Positions 1 through 5,704 of a stretch of 6,364 bases of DNA are shown here, piece by piece. The stretch lies in contig DASXXM010000028.1 in the NCBI GenBank assembly GCA_036503065.1, forward strand, positions 1-6,364, written 5' to 3'. Position 1 is the stretch's first letter; each line of letters begins with the position of its first letter. The notes under the pieces are model-generated. The model made no database searches and was not told the origin of the DNA. It worked only from the letters and a program-made list of their open reading frames with translations. Origin of the DNA: DATEPR01 sp036503065. GTDB lineage: Bacteria > Actinomycetota > Actinomycetes > Mycobacteriales > Pseudonocardiaceae. Both the position numbers and the translations under genes were made by a program.

Positions 1-470
1 GCCGGTAGCGACGACCAGCAGTGGCTCCTCCTCGGCATGAGCGTGGAGTCGGGCGAGGGCGTTGCGGCGGGCAGTGGCGTTCATTCCCCACGCAGCACGA
101 TCGAGTCGAGAGTGCGCTGCCGGAGCTGGTCGGCGAACCGAGCCGTCTCGGCCGGCACGGGGTGTGGTGAAGAACACCCACGCGTGCGCACCCATCCCGA
201 GCGAGACACCTCCAACGCAGCCGGCACCGACCACGCCCTGGCGGCCTTCAGGTAGGCCAGCGCGTCCAGCATCGCCATCGGACCGTCGAAGTCAGCCGCC
301 AGCACAGGTCGCCCTCCAACAGCGGATACAGCCCGACGTGCACCTCGCCGGTCAGGTGCGCGCGCAGCACGTTCTTACTCAGCGGCAGATAATCACGATC
401 CTCGTGTCGGATGCCCTTGCGCCACCACGGTTGAAACGTTTGGTCACGAGGCGTGCAATCGCGAAACGCG
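1..470 (-). pseudogene. Decayed TOTE-type archaeo-eukaryotic primase/helicase gene remnant
   Basis: Read on the minus strand, three frames can be stitched into one broken protein. Around 437-302 it gives WRKGIRHEDRDYLPLS, then HLTGEVHVGLYPLLEGDLC. Around 305-190 it gives LAADFDGPMAMLDALAYLK and PAALEVSRSG, then GAHAWVFFTTP and VPAETAR. These are hallmark stretches of the primase domain of TOTE conflict-system proteins. Without a gap it continues as ADQLRQRTLDSIVLRGE and MNATARRNALARL, and reaches EEEPLLVVATG at the window edge, which resembles the C-terminal lobe of the SF2 helicase (motif V region). Frame breaks are visible near 299-303 (about 7 bases lost), near 193 (one base lost), near 157 (one C gained) and near 86 (one A lost). 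The rest of the primase and the helicase N-lobe are missing between them. The gene would continue left of the window, and its upstream edge is fuzzy between 435 and 470. In intact relatives the protein is thought to act in anti-invader conflict; this copy cannot be functional. Family assignment is from remembered motifs. Confidence 0.72.
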
Positions 471-818
471 GCTTGCGTTGTGCCGGTCCAGGCTCACCGA
501 GACCACGGCGAACCTGCGTCCGACGGGTGGGCATCCGGATCTCGTTCTGGCCGGTGCCACGCCCGAGCAGATTGACCTCGCAGGCTACCTACGGACCGGG
601 CCCGGCCGACCGGCGGCGTGACTGTTGTCGCCGACACTGTGGGCGAATCGGGTCGAAAGCCGGTGCTGGGTGGGGCAAGCGCTGAACGGTCGGCTTGGTA
701 CGTCGGGCGGGTGCTTCGGCAGGTCAGCTGGTTGTGTTAGCTGGATCACCAAGCGGCGTCGGTGCTCGTCCGTTCGTGCTGCCGGCCTTGTGACGAACGA
801 AATTCCGGGGGGACGCAG
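471..818. other. Non-coding stretch between the pseudogene and the NlpC/P60 gene
   Basis: I see no convincing gene here. Plus-strand and minus-strand open frames cross it, but their translations are Arg/Pro/Ser-rich, lack family motifs and have no ribosome site. A minus-strand stretch near 580-440 (EVNLLGRGTGQNEIRMPTR, then RRFAVVSVSLDRHNA in another frame) could be a further eroded coding remnant, but I cannot name it. A direct copy of AGCTGG occurs at 726-731 and 739-744, and a 7-bp inverted repeat lies at 771-799. Confidence 0.55.
771..799. repeat. Inverted repeat CGTTCGT / ACGAACG
   Basis: CGTTCGT at 771-777 is perfectly complementary to ACGAACG at 793-799, with a 15-base spacer that itself contains the palindrome GCCGGC. 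It lies just upstream of the candidate promoter of the NlpC/P60 gene. It could be a regulator site or a hairpin. There is no T-tract on either side, so an intrinsic terminator is not supported. Confidence 0.4.
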
Positions 819-847
819 TAGACGCAAAGGTGTGCATTCCGTAACCT
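819..847 (+). promoter_or_regulatory. Candidate vegetative promoter of the NlpC/P60 gene
   Basis: TAGACG at 819-824 and TAACCT at 842-847 are separated by 17 bases, a plausible -35/-10 pair for a housekeeping actinobacterial sigma factor (-10 fits TANNNT; -35 shares four of six bases with TTGACA). Transcription would begin near 854 and leave a leader of about 140 bases before the GTG at 994. The GTAAC core at 841-845 recalls half-sites of MtrA, which controls cell-wall hydrolases in related bacteria, but only one half-site is clear. Confidence 0.35.
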
Positions 848-923
848 GTCCGAGATCTTGCGGTGGCTGGCGTCCACAGTGGGCGGCGACGTGAGATCCC
901 CACCGGACGGCCTGTCGGGAGAC

Positions 924-944
924 CGACCGCGATATCGGCGGTCG
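924..944. repeat. 21-bp dyad in the NlpC/P60 leader
   Basis: CGACCGC at 924-930 and GCGGTCG at 938-944 are perfect complements around GATATCG, so the whole element is an almost symmetric palindrome centred on GATATC. It lies 50 bases upstream of the hydrolase start, inside the predicted leader. It could be an operator or an RNA hairpin. It does not cover the ribosome site at 977-982. Confidence 0.45.
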
Positions 945-993
945 CTCGTGGCCGCTGGACCCGGCGGTGTCGGACGAAGGAGACACACGCGAC

Positions 994-2028
994 GTGGCGT
1001 CGCACCGACTCGAGCGCATCGTGCGTGGCACGTTCGCGGTGGCCGCAGTGATCGCCGTGGTGAGTTTCGCCCCGGCCGCGGCGACGGCGGCACCACCCCC
1101 GCCGACCAACAACGACCCAGTTGCGCAGTTCACTCAACTGTCCCAACAGGCCAACGCGTTGAACGAGCAGATCGACGCGGCCAACGTCGACCTCGCCCAC
1201 GACCAGGCACTCGCCCAGAAGGCAACTAGCGACGTTGCCGCCGCCAAGGTGGCCGAACGGGCGGCTCAGGACCGGGTGAACACGTACCTGATACAGGTCG
1301 ACCAACTGGCCGGCGCCTCCTACGAGGGAGCCCGGTTCAACCAGCTTTCCGCGCTGCTCACCGGCACCTCGGCCCGGGACTACCTGAACCGGGCGACCGA
1401 TCTGCAGGCCCTGGCCACGGACAACTTCGACGCGATGAACAAGCTCGGTGCCGCGGTCGACGCCGCCCGCCAGGCCGGGACACGGGCGCGGAACGACCTG
1501 CGGACCGCCCAGGACGCCACCACCGCCGCGACCGCGCTGAAGGCCCAGCTCGTCCAACAGGGGGAGGCACTCCAGGCGCAGCTCATGCCGTTGATCGCGG
1601 CCAGGAACCGGCTGTCCCCGCAGCAGCAGGCCATGCTGGCGTCCATCGGCGTGCAGGGCGTTTTCATCGCGCCGGACGGCATTCGCGGTGCCGCTATGAC
1701 GATCGCTCTCGCGCAGCGCGGCAAGCCGTACCTGTGGGCGGGTGCCGGGCCGGACAACTTCGACTGCTCCGGTCTGGTGCTCTATGCCTACGCGCAGGCC
1801 GGCATGGCGGGTCTGCCGCACTCGGCCGCCGCGCAGGCCGACCTGGGCGTGCCGGTCGCGCAGGCCGATCTGCAGGCCGGTGACCTGGTCTTCTTTGACA
1901 ATCCGATTGGCCACGTCGGGATCTACGTCGGCGATGGCCTGATGGTCGACGCGGCGCACTTCGGCACGGTCGTTCGGGTGGAACCGTTGTTTCCCGGTTT
2001 CGCGGGTGCGCGCCGCCTCGGTTCCTGA
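994..2028 (+). CDS. Secreted NlpC/P60 peptidoglycan endopeptidase, RipA-like
   Basis: A probable cell-wall hydrolase that cuts peptide stems of peptidoglycan (D,L-endopeptidase activity is known for the family) after export. Start chosen at GTG 994: AAGGAG at 977-982 sits 11 bases upstream, and the protein then opens with a compact signal peptide (HRLERIVR, hydrophobic run at residues 12-26, Ala-rich cleavage zone near 30-33). An in-frame GTG at 967 has no ribosome site. Residues 34-210 are Ala/Gln-rich, helical and coiled-coil-like (QLSQQANALNEQIDAAN), as in RipA-type proteins where this part restrains the active site. The C-terminal NlpC/P60 domain (about 230-344) carries the catalytic Cys258 in FDCSGLV, His307 in GHVGIYVG and the third polar residue His322 in DAAHFG, so it should be active. 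Length is 344 aa. It appears monocistronic, with a 196-base gap to the next gene. The exact substrate bond is not readable from sequence. Confidence 0.93.
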   Translation: MASHRLERIVRGTFAVAAVIAVVSFAPAAATAAPPPPTNNDPVAQFTQLSQQANALNEQIDAANVDLAHDQALAQKATSDVAAAKVAERAAQDRVNTYLIQVDQLAGASYEGARFNQLSALLTGTSARDYLNRATDLQALATDNFDAMNKLGAAVDAARQAGTRARNDLRTAQDATTAATALKAQLVQQGEALQAQLMPLIAARNRLSPQQQAMLASIGVQGVFIAPDGIRGAAMTIALAQRGKPYLWAGAGPDNFDCSGLVLYAYAQAGMAGLPHSAAAQADLGVPVAQADLQAGDLVFFDNPIGHVGIYVGDGLMVDAAHFGTVVRVEPLFPGFAGARRLGS

Positions 2029-2073
2029 TGGTGACGTGGTGGGGTCGCACCCGGTCCGCTTGGTTCGGTCGGG

Positions 2074-2099
2074 TGTTAGTGTCTTCACACACCCGTGTG
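2074..2099 (+). promoter_or_regulatory. Possible extended -10 promoter with overlapping dyad
   Basis: TGTTAGTGT at 2074-2082 reads as a TGN-extended -10 (TAGTGT), with no good -35. The palindrome CACAC-CC-GTGTG at 2088-2099 would fall at the expected start of transcription, the usual place for a repressor site. The same stretch also allows GGGTGT (2071-2076) to pair with ACACCC (2089-2094). Both signals are short. The remaining 2100-2224 leader shows nothing else I can name. Confidence 0.25.
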
Positions 2100-2224
2100 G
2101 CCCTAGCGTCGCACCGCCATATCCCCAGGCCGACCCCGTCGGTCCGCACGCCGAGCATGTGCCCTGTGCGGGCGTGAGGCCAGCCGTTATCGAGGCGCAG
2201 CCACCCGATCGGAAAGGCTTCGCC

Positions 2225-3340
2225 GTGGTCAGGTTCGGTTTCCTGAGTACCTATCCGCCTACGCTGTGCCCGCTCGCGTCGTTCACCGACGGGTTGCGTG
2301 CCGCGCTGCCGGGCAGTGCCGTCGGCGGGGTGGTTCGGGTGGTCGACTCGGCCGGCGAACCCTGGCCGGCCGGGGTGGTCGGCGAACTGGTGCCCGGCTC
2401 GCCGGACAGCTTGCGGGACGCGGCGATGCTGCTCAACCAGGACGACCTCGCGGTCATCCAGCACGACTACGGCATCTACCACGACGACGACCTGCCCCAG
2501 GTGCTGTCGATGCTGTCCGTGCCGGCGGTCGTGGTGTTGCACACCGTGCTCGCCGCGCCGACCCAGCACCAGCACGCGGCGCTCAACCGGGTGGTCGCCG
2601 CGGCCGCCGCGGTGGTCACGATGAGCGAGACAGCGCGGGACCTGCTGATCGCGGGCTACGACGTGTCGCCCGACCGCGTGCACGTCATCCCGCACGGCGC
2701 GCACACCCTGGGCACGGTCGGCACCGTGACCCCGCACCGCAACCAGCAGCGCCAGATCCTGACCTGGGGCCTGTTCGGCCCCGGCATGGGGGTCGAGTGG
2801 GCCATCGAGGCGATGGCGATGCTCGGCGACCTGCGGCCGACGCCGCGCTACGTCGTCGCGGGGGAGACCCATCCTCGGGTGCTCGCCCGGGACGGCAACC
2901 GCTACCGCGACAGCCTCGTGTCGCTGGCCGAGGACCTGCGGGTCAGCGACCGGGTCCGGTTCGACCTGCGGTACCCGTGCCCCGCGTCGCTGCGCAGGCT
3001 GGTGGCCAGGGCCGAACTCGTGCTGCTGCCATTCGACTCGCGCGACCAGGTGACGTCCGGGGTGCTCGTCGAGGCCGTCGCGTCGCGGACACCGGTGGTG
3101 GCGACCGGTTTCCCGCACGCCGTTGAACTGCTGTCCGGTGGCGCCGGTGTGCTGGTGAACCACCGGGACCCGGTGTCCATCGCGAACGCGGTGCGGATGG
3201 TGCTGGCCGACCGGGCGATGGCGGCCCGGATGGCGGCGGCCGCCGGGGTCGCGGGCACCGTGGGATGGGGTTCGGTCGCGGCCGAGTACAGCAGGCTGGC
3301 CGCGAGCCTGGTGCGGACGGCGGCGGCCGTCGTCGCGTGA
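2225..3340 (+). CDS. GT4-like (GT-B fold) glycosyltransferase
   Basis: A cytoplasmic retaining-type sugar transferase; donor and acceptor are unknown. Start is GTG 2225, seven bases after GGAAAGG (2211-2217); the open frame extends upstream but without family sequence. The protein (371 aa) opens with RFGFLSTYPPTLCPLASFTDGL, the N-terminal loop of a common actinobacterial GT4 group in which the position after Cys is usually Gly, here Pro. VIPHGAHT is the conserved PHG-type segment before the C-terminal Rossmann domain. DQVTSGVLVEA, then SRTPVVAT and GVLVNHRDP, form the donor-binding region. In the classical E-x7-E motif the second Glu is present (Glu283) but the first position is Gln275; I recall this as usual for this subgroup. 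There is no signal peptide or membrane segment. A strong dyad starts directly after the stop codon, so transcription probably ends here. Confidence 0.85.
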   Translation: MVRFGFLSTYPPTLCPLASFTDGLRAALPGSAVGGVVRVVDSAGEPWPAGVVGELVPGSPDSLRDAAMLLNQDDLAVIQHDYGIYHDDDLPQVLSMLSVPAVVVLHTVLAAPTQHQHAALNRVVAAAAAVVTMSETARDLLIAGYDVSPDRVHVIPHGAHTLGTVGTVTPHRNQQRQILTWGLFGPGMGVEWAIEAMAMLGDLRPTPRYVVAGETHPRVLARDGNRYRDSLVSLAEDLRVSDRVRFDLRYPCPASLRRLVARAELVLLPFDSRDQVTSGVLVEAVASRTPVVATGFPHAVELLSGGAGVLVNHRDPVSIANAVRMVLADRAMAARMAAAAGVAGTVGWGSVAAEYSRLAASLVRTAAAVVA

Positions 3341-3363
3341 CGGCCTGCCATCTGCGCAGGCCG
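3341..3363 (+). terminator. Stem-loop directly after the glycosyltransferase stop
   Basis: CGGCCTGC at 3341-3348 pairs perfectly with GCAGGCCG at 3356-3363 around a 7-base loop, beginning on the first base after TGA (3338-3340). This 8-bp G/C stem has no T-tract, as is common for actinobacterial terminators. It abuts the -10 of the next gene, so it could instead be an operator for that promoter. Confidence 0.5.
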
Positions 3364-3365
3364 GG

Positions 3366-3371
3366 TACTGT
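3366..3371 (+). promoter_or_regulatory. -10 element of a likely leaderless promoter
   Basis: TACTGT fits TANNNT and ends seven bases before ATG 3379, so transcription would begin on or next to the A of the start codon. No Shine-Dalgarno sequence precedes this ATG, which fits leaderless translation, common in actinobacteria. No recognisable -35 is seen; the space where it should lie is taken by the dyad at 3341-3363. Confidence 0.45.
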
Positions 3372-3378
3372 GGCCGGC

Positions 3379-3792
3379 ATGGACACCCATCCTGAAACCA
3401 CGCGGACGCTGGGGCAGGGATTGGCAGGCTACGTCCGCGCGGTGGCAGCGGAGGTCGGTGTGCCGTCGGAGGGCACCGGCTACGAGGTCAGCGACACCGC
3501 GACCGCCTATCTGGGTTTGTCGGATCGATGGGCGGGCCGGGACCTCATGCTGGTGTGGAGTGAACGGCACGGCTGGTCGATCGCCGTCGAGACGGAGCCT
3601 GCCGAGCCGCCGGTGGTGGTCGCGCACCTCGGTGGTGGCGATCCGGTGCCGGAGCCCGCCGTTGTCGGGCGGTTCGTCGCGGATGTCGAGGCGGGCGGCC
3701 CGGCGGGCGTTGCCCGGCCGGAGTTTTCCGCTCGTGGCAACCGTGAAGTGCTCGCCAAGCGGCTCAGTCGTTACGCCGTTGATCTGGCGTGA
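3379..3792 (+). CDS. DUF6292-like small protein of unknown function
   Basis: A 137-residue acidic soluble protein with no signal peptide or membrane segment. Its pattern GLAGYVRAVAAEVGVP, then YEVSDTATAYLGLS, DLMLVWSERHGW and VAVETEPAEPPVVVAHLGG matches my memory of the DUF6292 family, short proteins found mostly in Pseudonocardiaceae and relatives and without a known role. The start at ATG 3379 fits a leaderless transcript; the frame extends upstream into the glycosyltransferase without family sequence. It ends in VLAKRLSRYAVDL, probably a closing helix. The next promoter begins 17 bases after its stop, so linkage to the desaturase by read-through is possible but not required. No active-site pattern is visible and I assign no function. 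Confidence 0.75.
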   Translation: MDTHPETTRTLGQGLAGYVRAVAAEVGVPSEGTGYEVSDTATAYLGLSDRWAGRDLMLVWSERHGWSIAVETEPAEPPVVVAHLGGGDPVPEPAVVGRFVADVEAGGPAGVARPEFSARGNREVLAKRLSRYAVDLA

Positions 3793-3809
3793 GCGTGGTG
3801 ATCTCCCGG

Positions 3810-3815
3810 TATACT
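3810..3815 (+). promoter_or_regulatory. -10 element TATACT of the desaturase promoter
   Basis: TATACT is close to the canonical -10 TATAAT and stands out in this G/C-rich DNA. It predicts a transcript beginning near A3822. No good -35 is found 16-19 bases upstream, where the DUF6292 gene ends, so an activator or another sigma factor may be needed. Confidence 0.5.
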
Positions 3816-3820
3816 CACGA

Positions 3821-3894
3821 CAGGTCGCGAATCCCGCGACTTGGCACCGCCCGAGACCCCGGTGCGCTTACTGGCGCGACCTGGGAGGTCCTGG
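3821..3894 (+). promoter_or_regulatory. Structured leader with alternative pairings around the desaturase ribosome site
   Basis: Five perfect pairings exist in 74 bases. (a) GTCGCG 3824-3829 with CGCGAC 3835-3840, 5-base loop. (b) CAGGTCGCG 3821-3829 with CGCGACCTG 3875-3883, enclosing the middle. (c) GCACCG 3844-3849 with CGGTGC 3860-3865. (d) GCGC 3864-3867 with GCGC 3874-3877, hexaloop TTACTG. (e) GACCT 3878-3882 with AGGTC 3886-3890, loop GGG, which buries the ribosome site GGGAGG (3883-3888). Pairing b uses the bases of both a and e, so a plus e (site hidden) and b plus c (site open) exclude each other. Predicted transcription starts at the first paired base. The ligand or protein, if any, is unknown. 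At the DNA level the 17-bp dyad 3824-3840 could also be an operator at +1. Confidence 0.5.
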
Positions 3895-4923
3895 ATGACG
3901 CCGGTTACACCCACGACGTTTGAACAACAAGGCACTGACTACGCGGAGTTGTCCCGCGCGATCCGGCAGGCCGGCCTGTTGAAGCGGCGCTTCGGTTACT
4001 ACGCGGTCCGGTGCGTGCTCACGATCGTGGCATTTGCCGGTGCGTGGGTTGTTTTCGCCTTTCTCGGCAATTCGTGGTGGCAGTTGTTCACGGCGGCATT
4101 CCTGGCGTTGGTGTGTACGCAACTGTCGTTCATCGGCCACGACGCGGGCCACAAGCAGATCTTCCGTGGCCGCAGGGCCAACGACGTGGTCGGGTTGGTG
4201 CACGGCGGGCTGACCGGGTTGAGCTACGGCTGGTGGATCGGCAAGCACAACCGCCACCACGCCAACCCCAACCACGAGGACGACGATCCGGACCTGGACA
4301 TCGCGGCATTGGCCTTCACCGTCGGACAGGGCGGCGTGAAGCGCGGTGTCCTGCGCTGGATGGCGAAATACCAGGCGTTCCTGTTCTTCCCGCTGTTACT
4401 GCTCGAGGGCCTCAACCTGCACTGGGCCAGCATCCGTGCCGTGTGGACCAGCGAGCTGAAGACACATCGCGTGGAGAAAGTGTTGCTGGCGGCGCACTTC
4501 ATCGGCTACCTGAGCGCGGTGTTCGTGGTTCTCTCGCCGTGGACGGCGGTGGTGTTCATCGTGGTGCACCAGGGTGTGTGGGGTGTCTACATGGGATGCT
4601 CGTTCGCGCCCAACCACAAGGGAATGCCGACCCTGACGAAGGAAAGCTCGTTCGACTTCCTGCGTAAGCAGGTGCTGACGTCCCGAAACGTGCAGGGCGG
4701 GCCCTGGGTGGACTTCGCCCTCGGCGGCCTGAACTACCAGATCGAACACCATCTCTTCCCCAGCATGCCCCGGCCGAACCTACGGCGCGCGCAGCCGATC
4801 GTGCACGGGTTCTGCGTCGAGCGCGGCATCAGCTACAGCCAGTGCGGCCTGCTGCGCTCCTACGGACATGTGCTCAGCCACCTGCACGCGGTTGGCGCAC
4901 CGCTACGTGCCGCACCACGCTGA
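3895..4923 (+). CDS. Membrane fatty acid desaturase (FA_desaturase family)
   Basis: An integral-membrane di-iron enzyme that inserts a double bond into an acyl chain (acyl-CoA or phospholipid-bound), taking electrons from a ferredoxin-type carrier not encoded here. Start is ATG 3895 with GGGAGGT at 3883-3889 five bases upstream. All three histidine boxes are present: HDAGH at 82-86, HNRHH at 118-122 and QIEHH at 282-286 with the following LFPSMPRPNL. The QxxHH third box resembles front-end/linoleoyl-type desaturases, but there is no cytochrome b5 domain, so regioselectivity cannot be stated. Hydrophobic segments lie at about 38-57, 62-80, 162-172 and 196-240, as expected for paired hairpins with cytosolic boxes. 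Length 342 aa is normal. The 3' end overlaps the next gene, suggesting a shared transcript and translational coupling. The leader upstream looks regulatory. Confidence 0.93.
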   Translation: MTPVTPTTFEQQGTDYAELSRAIRQAGLLKRRFGYYAVRCVLTIVAFAGAWVVFAFLGNSWWQLFTAAFLALVCTQLSFIGHDAGHKQIFRGRRANDVVGLVHGGLTGLSYGWWIGKHNRHHANPNHEDDDPDLDIAALAFTVGQGGVKRGVLRWMAKYQAFLFFPLLLLEGLNLHWASIRAVWTSELKTHRVEKVLLAAHFIGYLSAVFVVLSPWTAVVFIVVHQGVWGVYMGCSFAPNHKGMPTLTKESSFDFLRKQVLTSRNVQGGPWVDFALGGLNYQIEHHLFPSMPRPNLRRAQPIVHGFCVERGISYSQCGLLRSYGHVLSHLHAVGAPLRAAPR

Positions 4924-5647
4924 CCACCCGAACCCGTCGGCGCGGGTGCGGCTCTGGGTCACCGAACGGGCCGCCGTACTCGGTGTCCCGATTTCGACGC
5001 GGGTGCTCTGCGAGACAGCGGTCGAACGGCTCGGTGTGGACGGGGCCGTGCTGAGCGTGGACAACTCGTCGAGATGGCTGGAGACACGGGAAGCCACCGA
5101 CGCGCTGGGCGCCCGACTGGCCGAACTCGAGGTCACCGTCGGCGAGGGTCCGCGCGCGGACGCGCGGCGGCAGGGCGGCCCGGTGCTCGTCACGGACCTG
5201 GACAGCGCGGCCAGTCAGTACCGTTGGCCCGCGTTCGCGCCGCTCGCGGTGACGGCCGGGGCCTGCGCGATGTTCGCGCTGCCGATGGCTGTCGGCGCGA
5301 TCCGGCTCGGCGTGCTCGTGTTGCACCGGACGCGGCCCGGTCCGCTGACCCCGGCCGCGCTGCCGGATTCGCTGGCGTTCGCCGATCTGGCCATGCGGCT
5401 GTTGCTGGACGAGCAGGCCGGCCTGCCCATGACGATCGACGGCGCGGTGGACGGCGAGCTGCCACTGCACGCGCCACAGGTGCACCAGGCGACGGGGATG
5501 ATCTCGGTGCAGCTGGCCGTGAGCATGGACGACGCCTTCGTTCGCCTGCGGGCGATCGCGTTCGCGGTACAACGGCCGTTGGCCGAACTGGCGGCGGACG
5601 TGGTGGCCCGGCGGGTTCGGTTCCACTCCAACGGCGATGTGTCGTGA
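4907..5647 (+). CDS. GAF-ANTAR regulator, first copy, with divergent ANTAR core
   Basis: A probable sensory RNA-binding protein of the ANTAR group, whose members act as transcription antiterminators or leader-RNA binders. Start is uncertain: ATG 4868, GTG 4907 and GTG 4946 are in frame and none has a clear ribosome site. GTG 4907 is given because it yields a short 17-base overlap with the desaturase, consistent with coupling. From 4907 the protein has 246 residues. A GAF-like domain spans about 15-160 (TERAAVLGVPISTRVLCETAVERLGVDGAVLSV read in parts; GEGPR at 79-83, where relatives and the next gene have GEGPC/DEGPC). The ANTAR domain spans about 188-240: VHQATGMISVQLAVS, DDAFVRLRAIAF and LAELAADVV. 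Its core reads A195-T196-G197 where the usual motif is AKG, so RNA contacts may differ. No DNA-binding helix-turn-helix is visible. It probably shares the desaturase transcript. Confidence 0.85.
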   Translation: MPHHADHPNPSARVRLWVTERAAVLGVPISTRVLCETAVERLGVDGAVLSVDNSSRWLETREATDALGARLAELEVTVGEGPRADARRQGGPVLVTDLDSAASQYRWPAFAPLAVTAGACAMFALPMAVGAIRLGVLVLHRTRPGPLTPAALPDSLAFADLAMRLLLDEQAGLPMTIDGAVDGELPLHAPQVHQATGMISVQLAVSMDDAFVRLRAIAFAVQRPLAELAADVVARRVRFHSNGDVS

Positions 5648-5673
5648 GTGAGTGCGGGCTGGACCGGTACCCG

Positions 5674-5697
5674 TACGCTGGAGCCGTCGTAGGAGGT
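5674..5697 (+). promoter_or_regulatory. Strong ribosome site and possible -10 before the second ANTAR gene
   Basis: AGGAGGT at 5691-5697 is a near-perfect Shine-Dalgarno sequence seven bases before ATG 5705, the strongest in the window, and fixes the start. TACGCT at 5674-5679 fits TANNNT and could be a weak internal promoter, without a recognisable -35. The gap to the previous gene is only 57 bases and no terminator is seen, so read-through is equally likely. Confidence 0.5.
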
Positions 5698-5704
5698 GAC
5701 GCGG

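Noticed and set aside
62..685. Plus-strand open frame of 207 codons
   Set aside because: Pro/Arg/Ser-rich, no ribosome site, and opposite the better-supported primase/helicase relic.
600..960. c-di-AMP (ydaO-type) riboswitch before the NlpC/P60 gene
   Set aside because: Such riboswitches precede wall hydrolases in actinobacteria, but I could not find the conserved core segments here. A covariance search would settle it.
724..2088. Long minus-strand open frame (454 codons) opposite the NlpC/P60 gene
   Set aside because: It is antisense to a gene with a signal peptide and intact catalytic residues. Its translation is Arg/Gly/Val-rich without motifs, typical of high-GC shadow frames.
1694..3163. 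Minus-strand open frame of 489 codons across the hydrolase and glycosyltransferase
   Set aside because: His/Arg/Gly-rich with no domain pattern, and it spans two real genes on the other strand. Shadow frame.
3851..3877. Canonical ANTAR double-hexaloop RNA
   Set aside because: Two adjacent 6-base loops can be drawn, but the stems are only 3-4 bp and neither loop has both A at position 1 and G at position 4. Kept only as a hypothesis in the findings.
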